A DNA stretch of 48,752 nucleotides from Marinifilaceae bacterium (GCA_016936255.1 JAFGYE010000094.1:1-48752), one strand, 5' to 3'. Counted from the first letter of the stretch, positions 17,793 to 26,961 are shown. Notes: generated by a model from the letters alone, not told the origin. A program made the numbers and translations.

Positions 17793-18752
17793 TTATCTTA
17801 TTTCAAACAAATTATAGGTTCTGAACCATTCAATTGTCTGACCAGGTTTTAAGTTTATATCAAAGAACAACTCAGGACTAATAACATGTTTCCATCCCCA
17901 AAGATTTATTTTGTTGGTTGCAAAACTGCCCGTTTCGCTAATCCCGATTTTGGTTTTTGTGTTGATTAATTCCCAGCGAGCATCCACAGTCTTGCTTCCT
18001 GAAAGATTACTGAAAAAAAATTGCTCATTTGGAGTACTTTTAAACGTAATTTCGCGTTGTTCAAGCACCACTTTCTCTTCAGGATTAACTGTTGCCCGGA
18101 ATAATTCCGGTTTGATATCAAATGGAAATTTTAAGATGTACTGACTGCCGATTAATTCTTTATTAATGGCTAAAAAATTGTGGCAGTATTCATTCGTAGA
18201 AATGATTTTCACGCCCGTGTTATGCAGGTGATACCTGATAACAAAACTACTTTCCAATAATTCGATTTCCTTTTTCAGTACATACGAATATCCGTTAATA
18301 ATCTGAGAAACACATTCAATGATGAGTTTGTTCGTATTAATACCGATTTTAAAATCGGCAGGTTCAGTTTCATAAGCTTTACTGAAACTGTATTCCTGTC
18401 CCTCTTTTTTTAATGCTCCTACTCCTATTTTAGGAAAGTATTCTCCTGCTTTTATCTCATCAAAGCCGATAGGAGTCTCTATTCCAAATTCATTGTAAAA
18501 ACCTTTTCCAAAATTGTTAGCATCTTCTGCATCTGTTCGTTCCTCACCCGATACCGGAATACCCTTAAATTTTACAGCTGTAATTTTACCAGTCCAGTCA
18601 AATCTCGAAAGAGAATAGTTTTTTAATGGCAGATCGATGTGAATTTCCAGGTTCTTATTTTTTAAGATGTGTGTCATGCTGTTATCTTTTTTACGCTGAC
18701 CAATAGTTACCAATGGTAAGATTATCATTAAAAACAATGCTGCTTTTTTCAT
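17793..18752 (-). CDS. aldose 1-epimerase/mutarotase-like protein
   Basis: Protein of 319 aa with the look of the galactose-mutarotase-like beta-sandwich fold: EFGIETPIGFDEI near 88-100, KKEIELLESSFVIRYHLHNTG near 160-180, NEYCHNFLAIN near 187-197, and a WGWKHVISPELFF stretch near the C-terminus. The usual paired His/Glu of classical aldose 1-epimerases is not confidently seen, so activity is uncertain. The ATG at 18752 begins a signal-peptide-like segment (KKAALFLMIILPLVTIGQ), suggesting the periplasm; starting at the internal Met26 would make it cytosolic. It lies between the two GPH symporters (48 and 120 bp gaps), consistent with interconverting anomers of the released sugar before or after transport. 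Confidence 0.65.
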   Translation of the reverse strand: MKKAALFLMIILPLVTIGQRKKDNSMTHILKNKNLEIHIDLPLKNYSLSRFDWTGKITAVKFKGIPVSGEERTDAEDANNFGKGFYNEFGIETPIGFDEIKAGEYFPKIGVGALKKEGQEYSFSKAYETEPADFKIGINTNKLIIECVSQIINGYSYVLKKEIELLESSFVIRYHLHNTGVKIISTNEYCHNFLAINKELIGSQYILKFPFDIKPELFRATVNPEEKVVLEQREITFKSTPNEQFFFSNLSGSKTVDARWELINTKTKIGISETGSFATNKINLWGWKHVISPELFFDINLKPGQTIEWFRTYNLFEIR

Positions 18753-18800
18753 TCTTATTGATATTGAATTAAATGGTCATTCCCACAAATGCATTCGCAG

Positions 18801-20303
18801 CTATTTTAGCAAATGTATTTTATCAGGTATAATTTCTCCTGGAACTTCCTCACTACTGAACACCTTACCTTCATGCTGCACCTTTCCCCGTCGTGCGATT
18901 AATGCTTCTCTTATTTCATGAGATTTCTTTTCAGTAATATCATATTTCCATATCAATACAATGGCCAGAAATGCAGTGGCGATCGGAATCAGTATATCCG
19001 CCAATCTGAGATTTACAAGCGTCTCTAAAGATTGAACGTCAACACTTTCATCGAATCCGATATAATGCAAAACAACACCACTGGTTAGCATGGCAATGGC
19101 CGTTCCCAGTTTTACCATCCACCAGTAAATAGCTCCGAATGTAGCCTCCCTCCGTTCCCCATTGTTCAGTTCATCCAAATCGCAAACATCAGCAGTCATC
19201 GACATCATTAAAGTAAACAAGCCACCTATCCCGAATGACAAAAACGGAATTGGCATGAACATCAGCCAAGGGTATTCAGGATTAAATCCCCACCATTTTA
19301 ATGCATATCCCACCACTGAAAGAAGAGTAGCTATGATAAAAGCATTCTTTTTTCCAAAGTTCTCGGAAAGCTTAGTAACAATAGGGATTACAAGAAATGC
19401 TGTAGCCATAGCACTTATAGTTCCAAACCATGCCGGCCAACCTCCTGCTGCCACCTTATCCCCTTGAAAAAGATAATAGACAATAATAAAGAAGGCAAAT
19501 TGAGCAATAGTCTGAAAGCCATTAAAAATGAGAAAGGTAGACCCGCAAAGCTTCATGAATGGCTTGTTTTGAATGGTTAACTTTATCCCTTTTATAAATT
19601 CCTTTGTGTTGGCAGCCAATTCTTTTGTCGACAAATTTTTCATTTTATCCTGATCGGGAACAATCATTTCTTTGTTAAAAAGGGCTGGAAGAACACCCAA
19701 AACCATGCACAAACCACCTACCCAAATAGAAAGAATTCGTGCACCCTCTGGTGCAGAATCAAAAATAGAAGGATTATAAATTATTACCCAAAACCATGGG
19801 GCTATCATCCATGCTATTTGTCCCATAAACTGAGAAACAGCCATCAATCTGGTTCTTTCATTGTAATCGGGAGTCATTTCGTACCCCAAACCAATTAATG
19901 GTGTTGCAAAAATGGTATAACCAATGTAAAAAAATATGGATATTACTAAGAAATAAAAGAAATTATAAACCTCAGAATTTTCAGGATTCAGTTGCCACAT
20001 GATCATAAAAGCAACTCCAGAAATAACACTCCCCATTAAAATATAAGGTTTTCTTCGCCCCCATTTCGATTTCGTATTGTCTGAAATAAATCCCATAACA
20101 GGATCTGTTAAAGCATCAATAAGTCTGGGCAGTGCACCCAATACTCCGGCCAGAATAGGATCCATCCCCAAAGACATTACCAATACAACCATAAACACAC
20201 CCAGAGCCGCAGGAAATAACTGATTTGCCAGATGTCCTGATCCAAATGCCAGTTTTTGCCCAAATGGGACGATATCTTCCTTTGCTGTTTTATAATGTGT
20301 CAT
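18801..20303 (-). CDS. GPH-family (MelB-like) sugar:cation symporter
   Basis: Inner-membrane GPH symporter of 500 aa with about 12 helices. The N-terminal signature is PRLIDALTDPVMGFISDNTKS (about 61-80) and WGRRKPYILMG. A MTADVCDLDELNNGERREATFG segment around 370-391 is the second conserved loop. It is longer than its paralogue at 16311-17672, with an extended charged C-terminus (about 460-500) of unknown role. It follows the lipoprotein GH17 gene by 45 bp, and the intervening spacer holds a heptad-type repeat. Import of beta-1,3-linked di- or oligosaccharides is inferred from the neighbouring GH17 and phosphorylase-like genes. Confidence 0.93.
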   Translation of the reverse strand: MTHYKTAKEDIVPFGQKLAFGSGHLANQLFPAALGVFMVVLVMSLGMDPILAGVLGALPRLIDALTDPVMGFISDNTKSKWGRRKPYILMGSVISGVAFMIMWQLNPENSEVYNFFYFLVISIFFYIGYTIFATPLIGLGYEMTPDYNERTRLMAVSQFMGQIAWMIAPWFWVIIYNPSIFDSAPEGARILSIWVGGLCMVLGVLPALFNKEMIVPDQDKMKNLSTKELAANTKEFIKGIKLTIQNKPFMKLCGSTFLIFNGFQTIAQFAFFIIVYYLFQGDKVAAGGWPAWFGTISAMATAFLVIPIVTKLSENFGKKNAFIIATLLSVVGYALKWWGFNPEYPWLMFMPIPFLSFGIGGLFTLMMSMTADVCDLDELNNGERREATFGAIYWWMVKLGTAIAMLTSGVVLHYIGFDESVDVQSLETLVNLRLADILIPIATAFLAIVLIWKYDITEKKSHEIREALIARRGKVQHEGKVFSSEEVPGEIIPDKIHLLK

Positions 20304-20311
20304 GTTTTATC

Positions 20312-20343
20312 GGTTATGAGATGTGAAATGCTAAATGTGAGAA
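20312..20343. repeat. degenerate 7-nt tandem repeat in spacer
   Basis: On the minus strand the spacer reads TCACATT TAGCATT TCACATC TCATAAC, about four imperfect 7-base units directly upstream of the GPH symporter start. A related element lies at 21434-21463 and a weaker one at 23316-23337. Confidence 0.5.
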
Positions 20344-20348
20344 AATAA

Positions 20349-21422
20349 TTACTGCATTACTTTTTTCGGTTTTCGGTCCACAGTATATAATCCCCAGTGT
20401 TTTTCTGCACCTAAAGGATTTGCTGTTTCACCTTTCCAATCTTCATCGAAAGCTTCAAAAAAGAAGGTTGTAATGTTCATTTCTGAAGACCATTTAATCA
20501 GATCATTATAGTATTGTTTCTGTTTTTCTTCGCTTGCTCTCTCACTAAATTCGGAGGCTACAGTCGCCCACCCTGCTTCTGTAATTACAATTTTACTATC
20601 AGGAAGAGCATTCCGGACTTTTTGTACATTTTCGATGGTATAAGACATTGCTTCTTCGATGTCTTTGCCTTCCCAAACCGGATAAACATGAATCGAAATA
20701 AAATCGACTGCCTTCGCTAATTTTTCGCCTTTAGCAGCCCACCACTCATAATTATCGGCAACAGTAACAGGTTGCTTGATTGCCATCTGAACTTTCTGAA
20801 CGTAAGAAATAATTGAATCTGTATCTACCTTATGATCATTCCATTCAACCAAAGCTTCGTTGCCAACATTAACCGCAATTACTGTTTCAGAATATTTTGC
20901 AGCCAGACGAATACCTTCTTGTATTTCCTTCTGGTTTGCAATGGTATTTTGAGCTAAAACTTCGGCAGGAATCGGTTCAGTTAACCATTCACAAGTTTCA
21001 TGAGCACTTAATTCTGCTTTCAGCCAAATACCCAGCATTACTTTAATATCAAGCTTATTTTCTTCAATTATTCTAAGAACAGCTTCAGAATTTTCACCCG
21101 AATCGTACAGACGAATTAAATTGAAAAGAGAATCATGGGAGATCATCTGAAGATCTTCCAGAATCTGTTCATCACTTGGATTAATTGCTCCTTCTCCTCT
21201 ATCAGGATGTTGGCCTGTTCTAAATCCTGAATAGCAAACCGCTTTCGAAACTCCATTTAATAAATCTTCACTTGTTTGCTTAATTTCTATGGCAGTTGTT
21301 TGTGGCAAATCTGAATCTTTTGGGGACACTTTCTTATCATTTTTACAGGAGATCAGAATGATTGAAATCACCAAAGTGATCATCATGCCAGTGCTTCTGC
21401 TATTTTTTACTAAGTTTTTCAT
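20349..21422 (-). CDS. GH17 endo-beta-1,3-glucanase, lipoprotein
   Basis: Retaining beta-1,3-glucanase of family GH17. The 357-aa product starts with a lipoprotein signal ending IILISC (Cys26), so it is membrane-anchored, probably facing the periplasm or surface. The GH17 barrel covers about 58-350: VCYSGFR (about 62-68), acid/base Glu189 in VGNEALVEW, ISIHVYPVW (about 242-250), nucleophile Glu282 in VITEAGWAT, and FFFEAFDEDWKG (about 320-331). It shares the VDRKPKKVM ending with the next GH17 (21451-22386), so the two are recent paralogues that differ in location. Only 28 bp separate them. Confidence 0.94.
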   Translation of the reverse strand: MKNLVKNSRSTGMMITLVISIILISCKNDKKVSPKDSDLPQTTAIEIKQTSEDLLNGVSKAVCYSGFRTGQHPDRGEGAINPSDEQILEDLQMISHDSLFNLIRLYDSGENSEAVLRIIEENKLDIKVMLGIWLKAELSAHETCEWLTEPIPAEVLAQNTIANQKEIQEGIRLAAKYSETVIAVNVGNEALVEWNDHKVDTDSIISYVQKVQMAIKQPVTVADNYEWWAAKGEKLAKAVDFISIHVYPVWEGKDIEEAMSYTIENVQKVRNALPDSKIVITEAGWATVASEFSERASEEKQKQYYNDLIKWSSEMNITTFFFEAFDEDWKGETANPLGAEKHWGLYTVDRKPKKVMQ

Positions 21423-21433
21423 AATTGTTTAGA

Positions 21434-21463
21434 TTATAAGATATGAGATGCTAGATGTTAGAA
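21434..21463. repeat. degenerate 7-nt tandem repeat overlapping a stop codon
   Basis: The minus strand reads ACATCTA GCATCTC ATATCTT ATAATCT, four 7-base units covering the stop of one GH17 gene and the spacer before the next. Related to the element at 20312-20343. Confidence 0.5.
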
Positions 21464-22386
21464 AAAAGTTTCTTCATTACCTTTTTGGGTTTTCGATCAA
21501 CCGTAAAAAGGCCCCAATGTTTTTCCGGTTCCAATGGTTCATGAGATCCTTTCCAAGGCTCATCAAAAGCCTCAAAAACAAAGGTTAAAACCTCTTCTTT
21601 CTCACTCCAATCAATCAAATCATTGTAATAAATTTCCTGCAAATCCTGACTTACATTTCCAGGAGAAATGCCTCTTCCGTTGGACTTGGTAGCCCAACCG
21701 GCTTCTGTAATTACAACAGGTTTGTGAGGATACTTATCAGCAACACTGTAATAATTTTGCTTGGTGTATTCCATCGCCTCATGAATATTTTTATATTCCC
21801 ACACCGGATAAGTGTGAATGGATATGAAATCAACTTCCTCAACCAGATCTTTCAATTTATCCAACCATGGCACATAGTTTTCGCAAAATGTTACAGGCTG
21901 TTTTGCTCCTTTTTTAATCAATTGAACGTAAGCAATCACATTTTCTATCGAAACGTAATGATCCGTCCAGTGCACCAATGCCTCATTCCCTGCTGATAAA
22001 GAAAAAATGATATCAGGAAATTCATTGGCCAATTGAATCAGCTTTTGAATCTGATTCAAATTTCTTTGCTTATTTTCATTCAATTCTTCTTCCGAATAGG
22101 AACCTCCCCAAGGGCATCCAAAATTGTTCATTTCAGCACCTATGTAGGCACCCAGCATGACTTTAAAATCCAGATTCTCTTTGCGAATCACTTCTAAAAC
22201 AAGATCTGTTTGTTCATCGCAATCGTATAACCGAAGATATTTCCAATGATTATTCAATATTAAAAGATCTTCTTTAATCTGCTCATAAGTTGGATAAACC
22301 CCTGATTCCGGGCTTTGTCCTTCTCTGAAACCCGAATAACAAATCGCTTTTCCTGGTTCTATATTTAATGGTTCGTTTCGATTCAT
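21451..22386 (-). CDS. GH17 beta-1,3-glucanase, no signal peptide
   Basis: GH17 enzyme of 311 aa from the ATG at 22386; a TTG at 22416 would add ten residues but gives no signal either. It begins almost directly with the barrel (ICYSGFREGQ), has the acid/base Glu in SAGNEALVHW and the nucleophile Glu in VITEAGWAT, FISIHTYPVW, and FEAFDEPWKG near the end. Lack of any signal predicts a cytosolic enzyme, unusual for GH17 and consistent with the adjacent phosphorylase-like gene and inner-membrane symporters: imported laminari-oligosaccharides may be shortened inside the cell. Similar throughout to the lipoprotein GH17 next to it, pointing to duplication with loss or gain of export. Confidence 0.9.
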   Translation of the reverse strand: MNRNEPLNIEPGKAICYSGFREGQSPESGVYPTYEQIKEDLLILNNHWKYLRLYDCDEQTDLVLEVIRKENLDFKVMLGAYIGAEMNNFGCPWGGSYSEEELNENKQRNLNQIQKLIQLANEFPDIIFSLSAGNEALVHWTDHYVSIENVIAYVQLIKKGAKQPVTFCENYVPWLDKLKDLVEEVDFISIHTYPVWEYKNIHEAMEYTKQNYYSVADKYPHKPVVITEAGWATKSNGRGISPGNVSQDLQEIYYNDLIDWSEKEEVLTFVFEAFDEPWKGSHEPLEPEKHWGLFTVDRKPKKVMKKLFSNI

Positions 22387-22424
22387 TCTGCAGTGGTTAA
22401 TGTTGTCCCGATTCAATACATCGA

Positions 22425-23315
22425 CTATTTCGAAAATTTTAATTTCTCATCCTTATCCCAAATTCCCCAATATGCTCCAACATCACCTTCATCAGAGGTT
22501 TTCCATGCTTCATCGAATGATGAAAAATAGAAAATATCGATATCCTCTTCCTTAGACCACATTTGCGTGTTTATAAAATATTTTAGCGCATTTACTTTGG
22601 AGGGTTCAGCACCATGAAATTTTTCACCAACATTTGGCCAGCCGGTTTCAGTAATAATTACTTTTTTCCCATTTCCGGCTTTCAGTGCACGATTGTACAT
22701 GTCTTTCATATACAGATACGAATGATCAAGGCTGCAGCCTTCCCAAAATGGATAACAATTGGCCAATATCACATCACAAGCTGTCGTTATTCTCGGACGG
22801 TTACCAAATTCATAATAGGCATCAACATATCCGACAGGAATTCCCGGAAGTGCTTTTTTCACCCTATAGATGTAATCCAACAATTCATCTTCGGTTAAAT
22901 CCTCACGATACAGCACCTCATTTCCAACAGCAACAATATCTGCATGTCCGGCCTTAGCAACTTTAATCAAATTATTGATTTCCTGTTCGTTAATACTTTT
23001 GTATTTTCCCAACCAAGCTCCAACCATGGTTTTCAGTCCATTTTCCTTGGCAATTTTAGGTATTAACTCATTGCCCTCGGTGCACGAAAATGACCTTACC
23101 CATTTGGTGTGAGATTTGATAATCTCAATTCTTCTCCTAATTTGCTCTTCACTAATTTCTGTGCCTGGTTCCTGGTCCTCCATATATGGACTAAAACACA
23201 ATCCGTGCATTCCGGAATTCAACAATCGATTGTAGAGAGATACTAATTCAGCTTCTGTTTTACCAGAAAGATCCATTCCGGCAAGAGACATTAAATATTC
23301 ACTTCTTACTGACAT
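22425..23315 (-). CDS. divergent GH17-like enzyme, no signal peptide
   Basis: A 296-aa GH17-like barrel with no signal peptide, so probably cytosolic. It keeps the core: LCFSPYMEDQ (about 38-47), VRSFSCTEGNELI, acid/base Glu in AVGNEVLYRED (about 130-140), ILANCYPFWEG (about 185-195), nucleophile Glu in VIITETGWPNVG (about 220-231), and IFYFSSFDEAWK near the end with GAYWGIWD. It is clearly more diverged than the other two GH17 genes and uses TETGWP rather than TEAGWA, so it may have a different product profile, for instance exo action or transglycosylation (inference). It follows the phosphorylase-like gene by 82 bp with an intercistronic hairpin between them. Confidence 0.88.
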   Translation of the reverse strand: MSVRSEYLMSLAGMDLSGKTEAELVSLYNRLLNSGMHGLCFSPYMEDQEPGTEISEEQIRRRIEIIKSHTKWVRSFSCTEGNELIPKIAKENGLKTMVGAWLGKYKSINEQEINNLIKVAKAGHADIVAVGNEVLYREDLTEDELLDYIYRVKKALPGIPVGYVDAYYEFGNRPRITTACDVILANCYPFWEGCSLDHSYLYMKDMYNRALKAGNGKKVIITETGWPNVGEKFHGAEPSKVNALKYFINTQMWSKEEDIDIFYFSSFDEAWKTSDEGDVGAYWGIWDKDEKLKFSK

Positions 23316-23347
23316 AGGTTATAGATTAATAGGTTAGAGTTTTAAGG

Positions 23348-23387
23348 AAACAGTACAATCACAAAACAAATTGCAATCGTACTGTTT
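23348..23387 (-). other. intercistronic hairpin
   Basis: AAACAGTAC (23348-23356) pairs perfectly with GTACTGTTT (23379-23387) around a 22-base A/T-rich loop, between the phosphorylase-like gene and the GH17 gene. Only a short weak T stretch follows on the minus strand, so mRNA stabilisation or processing is as likely as termination. Confidence 0.5.
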
Positions 23388-23397
23388 GTTTCAATTA

Positions 23398-26300
23398 TTA
23401 TTTTCTCCCGATTGAAAAATCGATTCTCTCCACTTCTCCACTTCGGTTAAATATCAAAGAACTTGTCTCCCCATCTATTGTATTGTTTGGAATCACTTTC
23501 GTTTCTCCGGTATTAAATACAATTGTAATTTGATTTTTTTCTGCGGAAGTATAGATCACAGGAACCTTGCAGTAAGTAAAGGCTATTTGACCGCTATGAA
23601 CAGCAATTTGTTTCTCCTGTCCATTAACGTCATAGTAAACAAATAGCTCATCATGATTCAATATCTCCTGATCGTTAAACAAAGAGGTACCAAAAACGAT
23701 CTCACCCTTTCGAACCTGGATTCCCAGCTCCGCCATTCTTGAAATAAAATCTTCTTTTACCTGACCGGTCATACCTGGTTGTTGAGCACCAGCATGAGAA
23801 GGTGTGTGAGAATAAGCATCTGTTGGGAAGGCTCCGTATAATTTCGGTGATTTATACAATCCAATGCCTGCTTTAATTTCGTAGTAATGATCCTTTATTT
23901 TACCAATCACTGCTGGATCAGCTTTCTGTTCTATAGAATTAAAATAGCTTTCCTGTGTGGCAAGCAAAAGCTTCGAAACCATGTGCCAATAGATACTACC
24001 CAAACCTTCAAATCCATAAAAAGTACCCGACCGGCCTGTAAATGACTGATGATCAAACATCTTTTCGAAAATATCAAGCACCTTCTTTTTTTCCTCTTTA
24101 ACAAGCTGTCCGTACTTATTTGTGTTCAGATTGTTGATGGCAGTTTCCAAAACCTGAGCATTCCTAAATGTGCCATTAAAATGATAGCCACCTAAATCAT
24201 CTACGTTTAGAATTGAAGAATCCTGATCAGCAATTAACTGAGATAATAATTTGGATTCTTTCACTTCTTCGGCAGGGATGTTGTTCTTTTCTGCAAACAG
24301 AGGTAATTGTCTGTTTGGATAAAGAAAGTAACTGTACTGATCTTCGCGGAACAATGCACTTGCTTTTAAAGCATCCAGAATATCCAGACTTTCCTCCGCA
24401 TTTAAATAACCAGAGCTTAAAACAGCAACCTGTCCTTCCAGCATTTGGTATAAATAACGAACCGAAACACTTTCCTCTGTAAACGAAATCAGATTATAAG
24501 CATGATAGAGTCCATCTTCACGTTTATTTACTTCAATGGATTGATCCATATAAACCAATGCTAAATTGGTGAATTCGAGCAATTGGCTTACCGTCACTGT
24601 TTTTTTCAATCCTGAAAAAGAATTGGCATAAATTCCATTTCGGTAAGTAGTTCCAGCTTCTCCAAGAACATCGGCGAAACGTCGTCTGTCTTCATCCGAA
24701 AATCCATTTTCCAATAGAGATGCATTTTCAGTAAACAAATTAAAAATGCTATCCAGTAAAGTTTTCACCTCTTCAGAAATGCGGATCTCTTCTACAGAAA
24801 CAGCAGCAAATTTTTCAGACCAAAACTTCAGGAATCTTCTTAGGTAACACAAAGTAACCATCGAAACGCCATTCCCCACCAAGGCATTGTTCGCGTCGTT
24901 CCACTCCGGACGTTGAGTATTTAACCAGATACCCGCTTCAGGAATAAAATTGCTCAATTTAGCCAGTAGTGTTACCAAAATTTTTTCGGTAAGATTCACC
25001 TGATACAACTGATCGCCTCCATTTGTCAGCATTCGCGCATCAGCTCCTATCAGTGCTACCCTGCTTCTAATCTGATCATTTAAAGCGTAATCAAACTCAA
25101 TTGTGTCTTGTGGATTTTTTACTATATCCTGATAAGATTTAATTCGATACGGAACATTTGCGTAAACAAAATTCTCTTGCGAAAGCATCTCATCTAACTT
25201 TTGCGGATGATATTCATTGGATAACTCCAGAAATTTTTGAAGATAGATAATCTGATGATCTCCCCAGTACCCAATATAAGCCCATGGATCATGCGGATCC
25301 GGACATTCCCAATCAATTCCTTCACGCGTTATTCGGTATGGATTGTAACCATCAGGAGTAGATGCATTTACAAATTTGCCAATCATTCCCTCGATAAATT
25401 CAGGATACGACAAACCCAGAGCTTCCCAGTTTTGAAAGATATCACGCCAGTTTCCCTGATAATTCAATTTTGGTGAGCCATCGTCATTTTTTGTTTCGAT
25501 AGAAAACTGATTCCAAGGACGACTTGGATCTCCATGTCTTCTGCTAAATGTTAGCGGAAGATATTCATAACAGATTCTAATCAAATCAGAATTTCCCGTC
25601 TTTTCAGCCAGTTGATTTAATTCGGTATAAGTAATTTTCGCTGGCAATTGATCAATCCACAATTCAAATTCTTTAGCGATCAATTTATTTGTTTGCTGAA
25701 CGAACAATTTAAAATCATCTGATCCCACAAAGTAATTATCAATAAAAACACCTCCCCGCATCACATTAAAAAGTGTATTTGAAAAATGACGGGCGCAAGC
25801 CAAATCATCATTTCCTATTTGCAAACCATCGGCGTCTGCAACAATTTGAATCAAATTTTTTGTGCCTAAAGCGATATCATTGGATACTAATTCTGATATG
25901 TTCTTTTCAGTATTGATAAAGTTATTTAGATTGGCAACAGCTGCACTGTTCTGATTTACTTCTGCAACAATTATCCATTCTCGCGAAGCTTTTGCTCCCA
26001 ATTCCAATTCTGCATTTAAAATATAAGCTCCTTTTGTTGCTCTAACATCAAATTCAGCCTCTACGGGAAAACCTTCCTTAAATCGATCGCATTGTTTGCT
26101 TGACAAAAGAATTTTCCTTTTGTCATTTAATCCATGCGACCATACAGTAGTTGCATTTAACGATTCACTTGGTTCAGCTCTGTCAACAGGTATTGAACTC
26201 AACATATACAATCCCAGTCCACTTTCTGCAAGCAATTCACTTTTCTTGTATGCGTCTAACAGATTACTGTATTCATTCTGAAAATTGTAATCTATACCGC

Positions 26301-26859
26301 AAGGAAGAATATTTTCAATCCCGTCAAGAATCTCAAATTTTACGGATTCATCGCTTAAATTACTAACGATCGATTTTTTTACCCAACCAAATTTTTCACT
26401 GTTGCTCCAGCCGTATTGGAAACTCATTCCCAAATCGAAATTCACCTCTTCAAAAATGACTTTGTTGCCATAAATACTCTTATACAAATTCCGTTCAATC
26501 TTGTATATTTTTCTCAGACCATCAGAGAAAGGTTTCCATAGAAAGGTTTTTTCATTCTTTTCAACCAGCACAATTGTCTTACTGCCTGTTTTATCTCTGT
26601 AATCGTGAATCTTATCAACGGTATAATAAGGGAACAATGCATTGTTCCTGTCTTTTCTTCCTGCCGACAAAGAACCATTGCTCGATATGAACATCCAGTG
26701 ATCGGAATCACTGACTATACTCATAAAGAAGTCTGACATTTGATCAGAATTGCTGATCTTGTAAAACTTTTCATTATGTAGTTCTACGAATTCCCCCTCA
26801 ACGTCAGCCTTACTGCAATTCAAACTCGTGTCTCCCAAATAAATGCTATTCTTCTTCAT
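23398..26859 (-). CDS. putative beta-1,3-glucan phosphorylase (GH94/GH149/GH161-type)
   Basis: Large cytosolic protein of 1153 aa with no signal peptide. Its build is that of inverting GH94-superfamily phosphorylases: an N-terminal beta-sandwich (about 1-320, with SNGSLSAGR near 60-68), a helical (alpha/alpha)6 catalytic barrel (about 360-1010) and a C-terminal beta domain. Motifs supporting this are RRHGDPSRPWNQF (440-452), YQGNWRDIFQNWEAL (467-481) and RPEWNDANNALVG (650-662); the EWND Asp655 aligns by eye with the DWND general-acid region of GH94. Length well above GH94 enzymes matches the beta-1,3-glucan phosphorylase families GH149 and GH161. The reaction would be oligosaccharide plus phosphate to glucose-1-phosphate and a shortened chain. 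Context (GH16, GH17, sugar porters) fits. Which family, or whether a new one, cannot be decided without a search. Confidence 0.68.
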   Translation of the reverse strand: MKKNSIYLGDTSLNCSKADVEGEFVELHNEKFYKISNSDQMSDFFMSIVSDSDHWMFISSNGSLSAGRKDRNNALFPYYTVDKIHDYRDKTGSKTIVLVEKNEKTFLWKPFSDGLRKIYKIERNLYKSIYGNKVIFEEVNFDLGMSFQYGWSNSEKFGWVKKSIVSNLSDESVKFEILDGIENILPCGIDYNFQNEYSNLLDAYKKSELLAESGLGLYMLSSIPVDRAEPSESLNATTVWSHGLNDKRKILLSSKQCDRFKEGFPVEAEFDVRATKGAYILNAELELGAKASREWIIVAEVNQNSAAVANLNNFINTEKNISELVSNDIALGTKNLIQIVADADGLQIGNDDLACARHFSNTLFNVMRGGVFIDNYFVGSDDFKLFVQQTNKLIAKEFELWIDQLPAKITYTELNQLAEKTGNSDLIRICYEYLPLTFSRRHGDPSRPWNQFSIETKNDDGSPKLNYQGNWRDIFQNWEALGLSYPEFIEGMIGKFVNASTPDGYNPYRITREGIDWECPDPHDPWAYIGYWGDHQIIYLQKFLELSNEYHPQKLDEMLSQENFVYANVPYRIKSYQDIVKNPQDTIEFDYALNDQIRSRVALIGADARMLTNGGDQLYQVNLTEKILVTLLAKLSNFIPEAGIWLNTQRPEWNDANNALVGNGVSMVTLCYLRRFLKFWSEKFAAVSVEEIRISEEVKTLLDSIFNLFTENASLLENGFSDEDRRRFADVLGEAGTTYRNGIYANSFSGLKKTVTVSQLLEFTNLALVYMDQSIEVNKREDGLYHAYNLISFTEESVSVRYLYQMLEGQVAVLSSGYLNAEESLDILDALKASALFREDQYSYFLYPNRQLPLFAEKNNIPAEEVKESKLLSQLIADQDSSILNVDDLGGYHFNGTFRNAQVLETAINNLNTNKYGQLVKEEKKKVLDIFEKMFDHQSFTGRSGTFYGFEGLGSIYWHMVSKLLLATQESYFNSIEQKADPAVIGKIKDHYYEIKAGIGLYKSPKLYGAFPTDAYSHTPSHAGAQQPGMTGQVKEDFISRMAELGIQVRKGEIVFGTSLFNDQEILNHDELFVYYDVNGQEKQIAVHSGQIAFTYCKVPVIYTSAEKNQITIVFNTGETKVIPNNTIDGETSSLIFNRSGEVERIDFSIGRK

Positions 26860-26937
26860 TTTAAATTTAATTGATTCTACTTCAATTACTTTTTATAGTA
26901 AAAACTTATACTTTTTTATATTTTAAAGCTCACAATC

Positions 26938-26960
26938 GAATTCTTCCGATGGAAGCATTC
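26938..26960 (-). other. intercistronic hairpin
   Basis: GAATTCTTCC (26938-26947) pairs with GGAAGCATTC (26951-26960) with one mismatch and a 3-base loop. It directly precedes the phosphorylase-like gene's 5' spacer and follows the sugar-porter stop; there is no T-run. Confidence 0.5.
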
Positions 26961-26961
26961 A

